From NCBI RefSeq assembly GCF_004403305.1, contig NZ_SOHE01000016.1, positions 1-64,000 of the forward strand: a DNA stretch of 64,000 nt, in the 5' to 3' direction. The stretch is from Cryobacterium frigoriphilum. GTDB lineage: Bacteria > Actinomycetota > Actinomycetes > Actinomycetales > Microbacteriaceae. The translations under genes and the position numbers were made by a program. The notes under the pieces were generated by a model. That model was given only the letters and a program-made list of their open reading frames with translations, searched no databases and was not told where the DNA came from. Positions 54,699 through 63,990 of this stretch are shown in pieces (within the stretch, counting starts at the first letter, position 1; every line of letters starts with the position of its first letter).

Positions 54699-55931
54699 CT
54701 ACTGGAACGCGGAGATGCCCGTGATGGCGCGGCCGACGAGCAGCGTGTTGATCTCGTAGCTGCCCTCGTAGCTGTAGACGGCCTCGGCGTCGGCGAAGAC
54801 ACGCGCCATGCCGAAATCGGTGCTGATTCCGTTGCCGCCGAGCACCGAGCGGCCGAGCGCGGCGGACTCCCGCATGCGTGCGCTGCCCGAGGCCTTCGCC
54901 ATGGCCGCTTGCTCGGGCCGCAGGGTTCCGGCCTGTTGCAGCTGCGCGATGCGCACCATCGTGCCGAGCGAGGTGGTGGCGTTTTCGAGCATCCGCACGA
55001 GCTTGTCCTGCACGAGCTGGAACGACGCGATCGGCTTGCCGAACTGGGTGCGCTCGAGGGCGTAGCGCAGCGCGCAGTCGTAGGCGGCGAACTGCAGCCC
55101 CACGGTCTGCCAGGCCACCCAGGCCCGAGAACTGGTTAGCAGTCCGTTGATGTCGTCGAAAGTGGATGCCCCCGGCAGCCGGTCCTGCTCGCTCACCTCG
55201 ACGTTCGTGAGGGTGATCGTGGCGTTCTGCACGATGCGCAGCGCGATCTTGTTCTCGATCTTCACGGCGCGCAGCCCCGCGGATGTCGAGTCGACGAGAA
55301 AACCCTTGATCTGCCCGTCTGCGGTGTCGCGGGCCCAGACCAGCACGGTGCTGGCGAAGGTGCCGTTGCCGATCCAGCGCTTCACGCCGTTGAGGGTCCA
55401 GAAATCGCCGCGGCGGGTTGCCGTGGTTTCCATGCACCGGGAGATGTCCGAGCCGTGGTCGGGCTCGGTCAGCGCGAACGCCCCGATCGTGCGCAGCGAG
55501 AGCGCGTCGGGCAGGTAGTGGGCACGCTGCTGGGCCGAACCGAGCTGAGCGATCGCGGCGGTGAAGAGTCCGCTGTGCACGCCGAGGAAGGTGGACATCG
55601 AGGTGTCCACGCGGGCGAGTTCGAGGTGCATGAAGCCCTGCAGCAGATAGCTCTCGCCGCGAGCGGACATGCCCACGAGGTCGAGGGCGGCGAGAGGCGC
55701 CAGCACCTCGAACGGAAACTCGCCACGGTCCCAGTGATCGGCGACCAGGGGGCGCACGTCGAGTTCGAATACCTCGCGTGCGGCGTCGAGCCGCAGTCGT
55801 TCGGCGGGTGTCAGCAGATCTTCGTAGCCGAGAAAGTCGGCGGACGCACAACCGGCGACGGGGGAGTCGGTGCAGCGGGAGTCGGATGGCGTGCGATGGA
55901 CGGCGACGGCGGGATGCTCCGCGATGCTCAT
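54699..55931 (-). CDS. acyl-CoA dehydrogenase, glutaryl-CoA dehydrogenase-like
   Basis: 410-residue FAD flavoenzyme. LTEPDHGSDIS and the substrate-binding region IENKIALRIVQNATITL are typical; the catalytic Glu is in YSYEGSYEINTLLVGRAITG, the pattern of glutaryl-CoA dehydrogenases. It oxidises an acyl-CoA, possibly with decarboxylation. A 35-residue N-terminal tail is unusual. ATG 55931, preceded by GAGAGGA. Divergent from the Lrp gene, which probably controls it. Confidence 0.9.
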   Translation of the reverse strand: MSIAEHPAVAVHRTPSDSRCTDSPVAGCASADFLGYEDLLTPAERLRLDAAREVFELDVRPLVADHWDRGEFPFEVLAPLAALDLVGMSARGESYLLQGFMHLELARVDTSMSTFLGVHSGLFTAAIAQLGSAQQRAHYLPDALSLRTIGAFALTEPDHGSDISRCMETTATRRGDFWTLNGVKRWIGNGTFASTVLVWARDTADGQIKGFLVDSTSAGLRAVKIENKIALRIVQNATITLTNVEVSEQDRLPGASTFDDINGLLTSSRAWVAWQTVGLQFAAYDCALRYALERTQFGKPIASFQLVQDKLVRMLENATTSLGTMVRIAQLQQAGTLRPEQAAMAKASGSARMRESAALGRSVLGGNGISTDFGMARVFADAEAVYSYEGSYEINTLLVGRAITGISAFQ

Positions 55932-56054
55932 AGGATCCTCTCTGACCGAATGTGATCCGAGCCTGCGGCATGAATGACGGCTGCACAACGTGTCAACGCA
56001 GAACCGTGCAGATTGCATGGCTGAAACGCGGATCAACGTGCCATACTGCGGTAC

Positions 56055-56537
56055 ATGCCCATCATTGACGCGATTGACGCCCGCATTCTGCTTGCCCTCA
56101 GCGATGACGCCCGCCTGGCCGGAGTGGAGATCGCCCAGCGCCTCGGCCTGTCGCGCAACACCGTGCAGAGCCACCTGGCCCGCCTTGAGTCGGGGGATTT
56201 TCTCGCCTCGATCGACCGTCGTGTGATTCATCGGGCACTCGGCTACCCGCTCACGGCCTTCGTCTCCGCGCTTGCCGACCAGCACCAGCTCGCCACAATC
56301 GAGGAGGTGCTCAGCACGATCCCCGAGGTCGTCGAGGTGCACGGCGTGGCCGGTGAGAGCGACGTGATGATTCAGATCGTCGCCAGGGACGCCGATGACC
56401 TGTATCGCATCGCCGGTGTGATTCTGGCGACCCCGGGCATCCAGCGCACCGAGGTGGCCCTCTCGATGCGGGAGATGGTGGCCTACCGCACTCGGCCGCT
56501 GCTCGAAAAACGTGCGGCCCCGCGGCCACTCGAGTGA
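56055..56537 (+). CDS. Lrp/AsnC-family regulator
   Basis: 160 residues: helix-turn-helix (DARLAGVEIAQRLGLSRNTVQSHLARLE) and RAM effector domain (VVEVHGVAGESDVMIQIVARD). 123 bases separate it from the divergent acyl-CoA dehydrogenase. That gap contains TGCAC and GTGCA half-sites that could be its target. Confidence 0.9.
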   Translation: MPIIDAIDARILLALSDDARLAGVEIAQRLGLSRNTVQSHLARLESGDFLASIDRRVIHRALGYPLTAFVSALADQHQLATIEEVLSTIPEVVEVHGVAGESDVMIQIVARDADDLYRIAGVILATPGIQRTEVALSMREMVAYRTRPLLEKRAAPRPLE

Positions 56538-56576
56538 GTGGTCGCGGGGCCGCGGACGCGGAGAACGGATGCCCCG

Positions 56577-57986
56577 CTATCGAGGCGAAGCACCCTCCAG
56601 CGTCGTCTCTCGGGCGTTGATCGCCGAGTCGGCGGAGGGGCTTGCCGGGTCGACCCGCAGGGCGATCGCCCCGAGAAGTTCCGTGGGCACACGGTAGGTC
56701 TCTCGGGCGGTCGCGGCCGCAATGGCCGACAGCACGAGGCACGCGGTGGTGAACACGGCCACCGGGACCCAGCCGTTGATGCCCTCACCGAGCAGCGCGA
56801 AGCCGATGCTCGGGGCGAATCCGGCGAGCAGGAATCCGAGCTGGGTGCCGATCGCGAAACCCGAGTAGCGCACCGGAGCCGCGAACATCTCCGAGAAGAA
56901 CGCCGGCCACAGGCCGTTGAGCATGGAATAGAAGCAGGTCATGTTCAGGAAGGCGCCAAGGAAGATGAGCGGGACCGAACCGGTCGAGATCGCCCAGAAG
57001 TAGAGGAAGATCGTGGCGGCCGAGCCGAGGGTGCCGGTGATCCAGACCGGCTTGCGCCCGATGCGGTCTGACAGCGTCGACAGCAGCGGGATCGTGACCA
57101 TCGAGCCGGCGATGGAGACCGTGGCCACCCACAGCATGGTGGTGCGGTCGATACCGACGGCTTCACTGGTGGCGTAGGCCAGGCCGAAGACGGTGAAAAC
57201 GGTCTGGGTCACGGCGAAGAGGGCCATGAACACCACCCGAATCACGTCGCGCCACTGGTGACGAAAAACCTGGGCGGCCGGGAACTTTTCCACCGCGTCC
57301 GCGGACTTGGCATCCTCGAAGACGGGAGTCTCGTCGAGCCGGGAGCGCACAATGTAGGCGGCAACCAGTACGACGGCGCTGAACCAGAACGGTACCCGCC
57401 AGCCCCACGAGAGCAGGTCGGCTTCAGGCAGCGCCGCGATCGGAATGAAGACGATGGTTGCGAGCACCATGCCGGCGGCGTACCCGGTCATGGTGAAGCC
57501 GGAGAAGAATGCGCGCCGGTGGGCCGGTGCGTGTTCGATGGCCAGGGTACTGGCGCCGGCGGCCTCGCCGCCGGCCGAGAAACCCTGCGCGAGGCGGCAC
57601 AGCACGAGGAGTGCGGGCGCCCAGAGACCGATCTGGTCGTAGGTCGGCAGAAAGCCGATCGCCAGGCTCGCCACCCCCATGATCACGAGGGTCAAAATCA
57701 GCACGCGTTTACGGCCGATGCGGTCGCCGAAATGGCCGAGGATCAGACCGCCGAACGGTCGTGCCACGTAGCCAACACCGAAGGTGGCGAGGGAGGCGAT
57801 CGTCGCCACGGCTGGGTCGTCGGCCGAGAAGAACACGTGGCTGAACACGAGTGCTGCCGCCGCGCCGTAGATGAAGAAGTCGTAGTATTCGAGGGCGCTG
57901 CCGACGAACGCCGCGGCGGCCGCCTTGCGCGGCATCCGTTCCGACGTCGGGGTGTCCGACAGGTGCGTTTCGATGGTTCTGGACAT
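56577..57986 (-). CDS. MHS-family MFS transporter
   Basis: 469 residues, 12 membrane segments. VGSALEYYDFFIYGAAAALVF and the loop LGHFGDRIGRKRVL are hallmarks of the metabolite:H+ symporter family (shikimate/ProP type), which imports organic acids or aromatic compounds. GFSAGGEAAGA follows in segment 5. AAAGGAG lies 7 bases before ATG 57986. Likely the uptake system for the catabolic genes beside it; the substrate is unknown. Confidence 0.92.
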   Translation of the reverse strand: MSRTIETHLSDTPTSERMPRKAAAAAFVGSALEYYDFFIYGAAAALVFSHVFFSADDPAVATIASLATFGVGYVARPFGGLILGHFGDRIGRKRVLILTLVIMGVASLAIGFLPTYDQIGLWAPALLVLCRLAQGFSAGGEAAGASTLAIEHAPAHRRAFFSGFTMTGYAAGMVLATIVFIPIAALPEADLLSWGWRVPFWFSAVVLVAAYIVRSRLDETPVFEDAKSADAVEKFPAAQVFRHQWRDVIRVVFMALFAVTQTVFTVFGLAYATSEAVGIDRTTMLWVATVSIAGSMVTIPLLSTLSDRIGRKPVWITGTLGSAATIFLYFWAISTGSVPLIFLGAFLNMTCFYSMLNGLWPAFFSEMFAAPVRYSGFAIGTQLGFLLAGFAPSIGFALLGEGINGWVPVAVFTTACLVLSAIAAATARETYRVPTELLGAIALRVDPASPSADSAINARETTLEGASPR

Positions 57987-58045
57987 GATGTCTCCTTTGA
58001 CATGGTGCCTGAGGTGAAGAGTACTCAACGACGAGCGAGTGTCGC

Positions 58046-58822
58046 TCAGGTGGCGGTGTAGCCGCCGTCGATCACGAGTTCGGATCCGGTGCTGAAGCGG
58101 GACTCGTCGGAGGCGAGGTAGAGCACGCCGTAGGCGATTTCGTCGGGTTCGCCCTGACGACTGAGCGGGGAGCCGGCCACGAGCTGGCGGTAGTAGGCCT
58201 CGGGGCCGACCGCGCTCATCTCGGCGGCCGTGCGGCTCATGCGGGTGTTCATCGAGCCAGGGTGCACCGAGTTCACGCGGATTCCGTACTCGCCGTAGGT
58301 GGCGGCATCCGCTTTGGTCAGCAGCCGCACAGCGCCCTTGGTGGCGTGGTAGAGCGGCACGCTCTTGCCGCCGGTGATGCCGTGAATCGACGAGAAGTTG
58401 ACCATGCTGCCGCGGCGAGCCGCGATCATGTGCGGCACAACGTACTTGGTCATGAGCCAGGTGCCCTTGACGTTCACGTTGAAGATGCGATCGAACTCCT
58501 CCATCGTCGACTCGTGTGACGGTGCGGCACGACCGATGATGCCGGCCGCGTTGATGAGGATGTCGGGAGCACCGATCTCGTCGACGACCCGGGCGACGGC
58601 ACGTTCCACCTGCTCGGGGTCGGTGATATCGAGGTCGATAGAGGTGATGGCGGGATCGTTCCACGGTTCGGCGGGGCCGCCGAGGTCGAAGCTCGCGACC
58701 CGGGCGCCGTGCCGGGCGAGCAGGCGAACGCAGGCGCTGCCGAGGTCGCCGCTGCCGCCGGTCACGATGGCGATCTTGCCGGCTACGCGCTGGTTGTCGC
58801 GGTCTAATACGGGAGTGCTCAT
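58046..58822 (-). CDS. SDR family oxidoreductase
   Basis: 258 residues. Cofactor motif TGGSGDLGSACVRLL, NAAGIIG, catalytic Ser in NFSSIHGITG, and YHATK with Tyr and Lys. Predicted NAD(H)-linked alcohol/ketone dehydrogenase, 3-alpha/cyclohexanol-dehydrogenase type. The ATG overlaps the stop of the Dabb gene by four bases, forming an operon with it and the FAD enzyme. Confidence 0.92.
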   Translation of the reverse strand: MSTPVLDRDNQRVAGKIAIVTGGSGDLGSACVRLLARHGARVASFDLGGPAEPWNDPAITSIDLDITDPEQVERAVARVVDEIGAPDILINAAGIIGRAAPSHESTMEEFDRIFNVNVKGTWLMTKYVVPHMIAARRGSMVNFSSIHGITGGKSVPLYHATKGAVRLLTKADAATYGEYGIRVNSVHPGSMNTRMSRTAAEMSAVGPEAYYRQLVAGSPLSRQGEPDEIAYGVLYLASDESRFSTGSELVIDGGYTAT

Positions 58823-59139
58823 CGTTTCGTCTCCATTTCAGTGTGGTCGGGCCATTCGTAGTCGACCGACACGATGTCGTCGCAGTTAGGCCCCGAGAGG
58901 GCGATCAACGGAAGGTGCAGCGGATGCGTCGCGTAGCCGGCCACCTGGGCGAGCGTGTCGAATTCCGCCACCAGAGCCACGTTCCAGGACCTCTCGGAGC
59001 CGAGAACGTCACGCCCGACGCTGAGGGAGCGCAGGCCGGGAACCTGCCCCACGAGCGTGTCCAGTCCGGCCAGCCACTGCTGCTGCAGCGGGGCGGTGAA
59101 GGTGTCGGCGAATTTGAACATCACCACGTGGCGGATCAT
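58819..59139 (-). CDS. Dabb-domain (stress-responsive A/B barrel) protein
   Basis: 106 residues; MIRHVVMFKFADTFTAPLQ is the Dabb start and ATHPLHLPL a late conserved block. Dimeric ferredoxin-like barrels of this type include small aromatic-ring or polyketide cyclases and other catabolic helpers. ATGA overlap with the FAD enzyme upstream and with the SDR downstream. Specific role unknown. Confidence 0.85.
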   Translation of the reverse strand: MIRHVVMFKFADTFTAPLQQQWLAGLDTLVGQVPGLRSLSVGRDVLGSERSWNVALVAEFDTLAQVAGYATHPLHLPLIALSGPNCDDIVSVDYEWPDHTEMETKR

Positions 59140-60797
59140 GAAGCGGCCGTGGTGGTCAGTTGTGGCGCATACCCGGCCTCGGCCCCGGCGAGGGTGCGGC
59201 CGGTCAGGTAGCCCATCGTCATGAGCGGGCCGAGGGTTGCGCCGGCACCGGGGTAGCCGGCTCCGTAGGCGCTTTCGGTGGTGTTGCCGGCCGCGAAGAG
59301 GCCGGGGATCGGCTCGTTGTCGAGGTCGAGAACCCGGCCCAGGCCATCCGTTGAGACCCCGCCGCTCGTGCCGAACGCCCCGTTCACGACGGCGAGCGCG
59401 TAGTACGGCCCGGTCGTGAGCGGGCCGAGGCTCGGATTGGGGTAGCTGTTCTTCGCGTCTCCCCAGTAGGTGTCGTACCGGCTTTCGCCGCGGCCGAAAT
59501 CGGGGTCCTGGCCGAGCACGGCGAAGTGGTTGAAACGGTCGATGGTGGCCTGCAGCGCATCGGCGGGCACGCTGAGCTTGGCAGCGAGGTCGGCGAGCGT
59601 CGCGCCCTCGACGAGCCAGTCCGGGGTGCCCTGGCCGGACCGGTGACTGAGCACGCCGTAGCGCTCGAGAAAGGACTGGTCGAAGACCACGTGCACGGGG
59701 GTGTTCAGCGGGGTGCCGGCAGCCGAATCCCAGGAGTGCAGGGAACGCGCCAGGTCGTTGTAGTTCTGCGATTCGTTGGCGAAGCGCTGGCCGTGCTGAT
59801 TGACCATGATCGAGCCGGGCCCCTGGCGCTCGAAGCGCAGCAGCGTGCCGACCTGCTCGCCGTCGCGCAGGTCGCCGGGAATGACCGACATCGGGGCCCA
59901 CCAGGCCTCGCGGGTGCCGCCGACCTGGGCACCGATGCGCTGGGCCATCGTGAGGCCGTCGCCGGTGTTGGAGGGGGGAGAACACACCACGTGCAGGCGG
60001 CTCTGCAGCAGCCCGTCGGCGAGTGGGCGGTTCCATTCGAAGCCGCCGCAGGCAAGCACGACACCGGTCGTGGCGGTGAACGTGCGCCCGTCGATGACGA
60101 CACCGCACACGGCGCCGGAGGTCTGCACGAGGCGTTCCGCGCGGGCGTCGACCGCGAGGGTCACGCCGTCGCGCAGGCAGCTGGCCAGCAGCATGCCCAC
60201 GAGGGCCTGGCCCTTGGCGACCTCGCCCGCGGCGTCGCGGGCCGCGAGATCGTCCCAGGGAAAGTTCGTGAACGCGCCCCAGCCCTCGTACTCCTGCATC
60301 GTGAACGGCAGACGGCCGTCGGTGCGCACGTGCTGCCGCAGCGTGCCGAGGCCCGTTGCGGCATCGTAGAGGGCCGGTTCGACCGTTCGGCCGCCATCCT
60401 GGGCGCCCGGCAGGTCCATGCGGTAATCGGGAAAATTGTCGAGCAGCAGGTAGACGAGGCCGAGCTGTTCGCTCGTGTAGCGCAGCATGTCATCGCCGTG
60501 GGTGATGGCGGCATCGAAGAGTTCGTCTCGGCCGCGGCCCCGGGAGACGGCCCGCACGTAGCGAGCGGCGTCGGCCGGGGAGTCGTCGATTCCGGCCTCA
60601 CGGGCCAGGTGGTTGGCGGCGATCCAGAGCATGCCGCCGGATACGGCCGAGGTACCGCCGAGCAGGGCGGATTTTTCGACCACGAGCACGCTCTTGCCCT
60701 CGTGCGCTGCGGTGGCGGCGGCGGTGAGCGCCCCGGCCCCGGAGCCGACCACGATGACCTCAAACTCGTCGTGCAGTTTGCCGTTGAGAACTCGCAT
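59136..60797 (-). CDS. FAD-dependent dehydrogenase, 3-ketosteroid delta1-dehydrogenase-like
   Basis: 553 residues. Dinucleotide-binding motif VIVVGSGAGALTAAATAAHEG at the start, GTSAVSGGMLWIA, LACGGFEWNRPL, and GLFAAGNTTESAYGAGYPGAGATLGPLMTMGYLTG at the end, the succinate-dehydrogenase/KstD flavoprotein family. Predicted to introduce a double bond next to a ring ketone. ATG 60797 (MRVLNGKLHDEFEV). First gene of the FAD-Dabb-SDR operon. Confidence 0.88.
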   Translation of the reverse strand: MRVLNGKLHDEFEVIVVGSGAGALTAAATAAHEGKSVLVVEKSALLGGTSAVSGGMLWIAANHLAREAGIDDSPADAARYVRAVSRGRGRDELFDAAITHGDDMLRYTSEQLGLVYLLLDNFPDYRMDLPGAQDGGRTVEPALYDAATGLGTLRQHVRTDGRLPFTMQEYEGWGAFTNFPWDDLAARDAAGEVAKGQALVGMLLASCLRDGVTLAVDARAERLVQTSGAVCGVVIDGRTFTATTGVVLACGGFEWNRPLADGLLQSRLHVVCSPPSNTGDGLTMAQRIGAQVGGTREAWWAPMSVIPGDLRDGEQVGTLLRFERQGPGSIMVNQHGQRFANESQNYNDLARSLHSWDSAAGTPLNTPVHVVFDQSFLERYGVLSHRSGQGTPDWLVEGATLADLAAKLSVPADALQATIDRFNHFAVLGQDPDFGRGESRYDTYWGDAKNSYPNPSLGPLTTGPYYALAVVNGAFGTSGGVSTDGLGRVLDLDNEPIPGLFAAGNTTESAYGAGYPGAGATLGPLMTMGYLTGRTLAGAEAGYAPQLTTTAAS

Positions 60798-60913
60798 AAA
60801 CACTCACACTTTCGTCTTCATTGACGCCTGATTGCGTAGTTGAAGAGTGCCGAGTCTGCGGATCAAACGGGGGCGGCATTCCGTTGAACGGAAGGGATCG
60901 TTGTCGCGGGGCT

Positions 60914-60958
60914 CGCGCGAGGTGCTCACGCGAGAGGTCCTAACGCGAGAGCGGCAGA
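60914..60958. repeat. 15-base tandem repeats across the IclR stop
   Basis: Three 15-base units (60914, 60929, 60944) sharing CGCGAGAGG; the first two agree at 12 of 15 positions. They straddle the stop of the minus-strand IclR gene. Confidence 0.6.
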
Positions 60959-61731
60959 CGCCTGACCGCTGCTCGTGGCCGGTCGGCGCCGAGGGCTCGG
61001 GAAATGCCGCGGGCGGCGGTCTTGAGGGCCGGTACGGTTGCGCGCAGATCCTCCTCGCCGCGAGGCACGATCACGTTGAGCGCCGCGATCACCCTGTTGC
61101 CGCTCTCGAAGACGGGAACGGCGATTCCGGTCGCTTCCGCCACGATGATGCCGGGGACCGAGGCGTAGCCGAGCTGACGGATCTCGGCGAGGAGTCGGCG
61201 CAGTTCGGTGGTCTCGGTGACCGTCTGTTCGGTAAAGCGCACGTGGGTGCGGGCCAGCATCTCCTCCTGCAGCTCGGCGGGGGAGTGGGCCAGCATCACC
61301 AGACCCGATGAGCACGCGTAGATCGGCAGGCGGCCTGCAATCCGGGTGATGTTTACCGCCGATCCGCGCGCGGTGAGTCGTTCGATGTACAGCACGTCTC
61401 CGCCGTCGAGCACGCCGAGCGTGGTGTGCTGCTGCACGACGGCCTGCAGGTCCTCCAGAAACGGCAGCGCGACCTCGCGCAGATCGGCGGTGTGGGAGCC
61501 GCGCGAGGCCAGCTCCCACAGCCGGCGTCCCAGCCGCACATCGCCGTTGTCCGCGCGCTCCAGCAGCCGTTCGGCCACCAGCTGACCCACCAGGCGGTGC
61601 GTGGTGGCGAGGGGAATTCCCACCCGCCGCGACAGGGCCGAGAGGGTCATGGCTGACCGATGGGTGTCGAACGCTCCGAGAATGCTCACCACCCGGGTCA
61701 CGAGCGACTCACCGGACGACGAATTGGCCAT
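60940..61731 (-). CDS. IclR-family regulator, divergent from pobA
   Basis: 263 residues: winged helix (MTLSALSRRVGIPLATTHRLVGQLVAERLL) and IclR effector domain (ACSSGLVMLAHSP, VPGIIVAEATGIAVPVFESG). Divergent from pobA with an IclR-type palindrome in between, so it probably is the 4-hydroxybenzoate-responsive PobR-type regulator. ATG 61731. Confidence 0.9.
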   Translation of the reverse strand: MANSSSGESLVTRVVSILGAFDTHRSAMTLSALSRRVGIPLATTHRLVGQLVAERLLERADNGDVRLGRRLWELASRGSHTADLREVALPFLEDLQAVVQQHTTLGVLDGGDVLYIERLTARGSAVNITRIAGRLPIYACSSGLVMLAHSPAELQEEMLARTHVRFTEQTVTETTELRRLLAEIRQLGYASVPGIIVAEATGIAVPVFESGNRVIAALNVIVPRGEEDLRATVPALKTAARGISRALGADRPRAAVRRLPLSR

Positions 61732-61757
61732 GCGCCATGGTAGCGCCACGTCATGGC

Positions 61758-61774
61758 CTTCCACTGGTTGGAAG
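61758..61774. promoter_or_regulatory. IclR-type operator between regulator and pobA
   Basis: CTTCCA-CTGGT-TGGAAG, perfect 17-base palindrome in the 113-base divergent gap, 27 bases before the regulator start and 71 before pobA. IclR proteins bind sites of the form TTCC-N5/6-GGAA. Confidence 0.65.
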
Positions 61775-61844
61775 TTACCGCCCGGCCGGGGATGGAGAAC
61801 CGCACACTGGCGATACAACCTGTCATCGTCGCTAGGAGAATCCT

Positions 61845-63026
61845 GTGTCCCCAGAAACCACACCCGTCGCCATCATCGGCGCCGGCCCAGCCGGCCTGCT
61901 CCTCAGCTGGGCACTGCGCGAGGCGGGGATCGACTCGATCGTCGTCGAGAATCGCTCGCAGGACTACGTTCTTGCTCGCATCCGGGCCGGCGTGCTCGAG
62001 CAGGGCTCGGTGGAATACCTGACCAGGCTTGGTCTCGGCGATCGCCTCAAGGCCGAGGGAATGGAGCACGACGGCATCTACCTGCAGTACGGCGGGCAGC
62101 GACACCGCATCAATTTCAACGAGCTCATCGGGCGTACGGTCACGGTCTACGGCCAGCAGCAGGTCGTGAAAGACCTGGTCGCCGCGCACGAGAACGCCGG
62201 TTCCACCATCTACTATGAGGCGGCGGATGTGGCGGTGCACGATCTCGAGTCGCCCACCCCGAGCGTGACCTTCGTGCATGCCGGTGAAAAGCACATGGTA
62301 GCGGCCGATTTCGTGGTTGGCGCCGACGGATTTCACGGCATCTGTCGTGCCTCCATCCCGGCCGACGAGATCACCCTGTTCGATCGCAGTTATCCCTATG
62401 CCTGGCTCGGCATTCTCGCCGACGTCGCCCCCTCGACGGACGAGCTCATCTATGCCCTGCACGACGATGGCTTCGCGATGCATTCGATGCGCTCACCCGA
62501 GGTGTCTCGTCTGTACCTGCAGGTCGACCCGAGCGACGATATCGCACGCTGGTCGGATGAGCGCATCTGGGAGGCCTTGCAGACCCGGCTCGGAGTGCCT
62601 GGGTGGACCCTGACCGAGGGAAAGATCACAGACAAGTCGATCACGCCCATGCGCAGCTTCGTCGCGTCCACGCTCGCTCACGGCAACCTGTTTCTGGTGG
62701 GCGATGCCGGCCACATCGTGCCGCCGACCGGTGCGAAAGGCCTCAATTCGGCCATCTCCGATGTGACCCAGCTCGCCGAGGCGCTCACCGCTCACTACCG
62801 ACAGGACGACTCGCTGCTCGGCCGCTACAGCGAGACCGCGCTCGCCCGGCAGTGGCGCGTACAGCAGTTCTCCCGCTGGATGACCGACATGCTCCACCGC
62901 AGCCCCGGTGACCGGCAAGCGGACCTGTTCGACTACCGCAGCCAGGTGGGCCAGCTCGATTACGTCACGCACTCGCCCCTCGCGCAGCGGATGCTCGCGG
63001 AGCAGTACACGGGGTTGCAGCTCTGA
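61845..63026 (+). CDS. pobA: 4-hydroxybenzoate 3-monooxygenase
   Basis: 393-residue flavoprotein hydroxylase that converts 4-hydroxybenzoate to protocatechuate with NAD(P)H and O2. FAD motif VAIIGAGPAGLLLSWALREAG, DG motif VVGADGFHGICR and GD motif FLVGDAGHIVPPTGAKGLNSA are intact; RIRAGVLEQGSVEYLTRLG matches PobA. GTG 61845 with AGGAGA 5 bases ahead. No protocatechuate dioxygenase genes are in the window. Confidence 0.95.
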   Translation: MSPETTPVAIIGAGPAGLLLSWALREAGIDSIVVENRSQDYVLARIRAGVLEQGSVEYLTRLGLGDRLKAEGMEHDGIYLQYGGQRHRINFNELIGRTVTVYGQQQVVKDLVAAHENAGSTIYYEAADVAVHDLESPTPSVTFVHAGEKHMVAADFVVGADGFHGICRASIPADEITLFDRSYPYAWLGILADVAPSTDELIYALHDDGFAMHSMRSPEVSRLYLQVDPSDDIARWSDERIWEALQTRLGVPGWTLTEGKITDKSITPMRSFVASTLAHGNLFLVGDAGHIVPPTGAKGLNSAISDVTQLAEALTAHYRQDDSLLGRYSETALARQWRVQQFSRWMTDMLHRSPGDRQADLFDYRSQVGQLDYVTHSPLAQRMLAEQYTGLQL

Positions 63027-63073
63027 CACCGCGCCCGGGTCGGATACCATAGGCCCCAACGGAGAGTGGTGGT

Positions 63074-63910
63074 ATGGCAGGGAGGCCCGCGCGACGATCG
63101 CAGGGTGCTGCCGCCGGGCCGCCCGCGGACACCCGCACGCTGCCGGCCCGGCTGTTCGCCATTCTCGATGCGTTCACCCGGCCGGCACCGGCGGTCTCCC
63201 TCACCCTGACCGCGATTTCGGAGCGCTCCGGTATTCCGCTGTCCACGACGCATCGCCTCGTCGCGGAATGGGTGATCTGGGGCGGCCTCACCCGCCAGCC
63301 CGACGGCCGCTACACCCTCGGGCTGCACCTCTGGGAACTGGGAATGCAGACCCCGACGGCCCGCACGCTGCGCACGATCGCGTTGCCCTACCTCGAAGAC
63401 CTGTATGAGGCGACTCGGGAGCACGTGCACCTCGCGATCCTCGACGGCCACGACGCGCTCTACCTCGAGAAGCTCTCCGGACACCGTCCCGTGCACGTCA
63501 TCTCCCGGGTCGGCGGGCGCCTGCCCCTGCACTCGACCGGGGTTGGTCTGGTTCTGCTCGCCTACGCTTCCCACGACGTCATCGATGAATACCTGTCCCA
63601 GGCACTGCAGCGCTTTCTGCCGGGCACGATTACCGCCCCCGAGGAACTTCGCCGGAGGCTCGCCACGATTCGAATGCTTGGCCTGGCCGTCATGACGGAG
63701 GAGATGACCGCCGGGTCGAGTTCGCTTGCCGCCCCCATTCGTGATCGCACCGGCCAGGTCGTGGCGGCCGTCTCGGTCGTGACGCGCACGACCGTTGGCA
63801 CCGAACACGAGCAGCAGCACGCGGTGCAGGCCGCCGCTCAGGGCATCAGTCGTGCCCTCGGATACCGTCGCGCCGCCCCCCTGTCGGGCTCAGCGGTGGC
63901 TCTGTCCTAA
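63074..63910 (+). CDS. IclR-family regulator downstream of pobA
   Basis: 278 residues: winged helix (SLTLTAISERSGIPLSTTHRLVAEW) and effector domain (HSTGVGLVLLAYAS, VMTEEMTAGSSSLAAPI). 47 bases after pobA in the same direction, so it may be co-transcribed. It could be a PcaR/PcaU-type regulator of protocatechuate genes lying further right. The N-terminus before the helix-turn-helix is Arg/Ala-rich. Confidence 0.9.
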   Translation: MAGRPARRSQGAAAGPPADTRTLPARLFAILDAFTRPAPAVSLTLTAISERSGIPLSTTHRLVAEWVIWGGLTRQPDGRYTLGLHLWELGMQTPTARTLRTIALPYLEDLYEATREHVHLAILDGHDALYLEKLSGHRPVHVISRVGGRLPLHSTGVGLVLLAYASHDVIDEYLSQALQRFLPGTITAPEELRRRLATIRMLGLAVMTEEMTAGSSSLAAPIRDRTGQVVAAVSVVTRTTVGTEHEQQHAVQAAAQGISRALGYRRAAPLSGSAVALS

Positions 63911-63942
63911 GTCATCTGGCCGGGACGGCACGGAGGATGCTC

Positions 63943-63990
63943 TTGACAGGAACGATCTGAGGTTTCACAATGTACTAACTAGTACGTACT
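63943..63990 (+). promoter_or_regulatory. promoter and palindromic operator at right edge
   Basis: TTGACA (63943-63948), 17 bases, CACAAT (63966-63971), overlapped at the start site by GTACT-AACT-AGTAC (63972-63985) and AGTACGTACT (63981-63990). It would drive a gene beyond the window under control of a TetR-like repressor. Confidence 0.5.
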
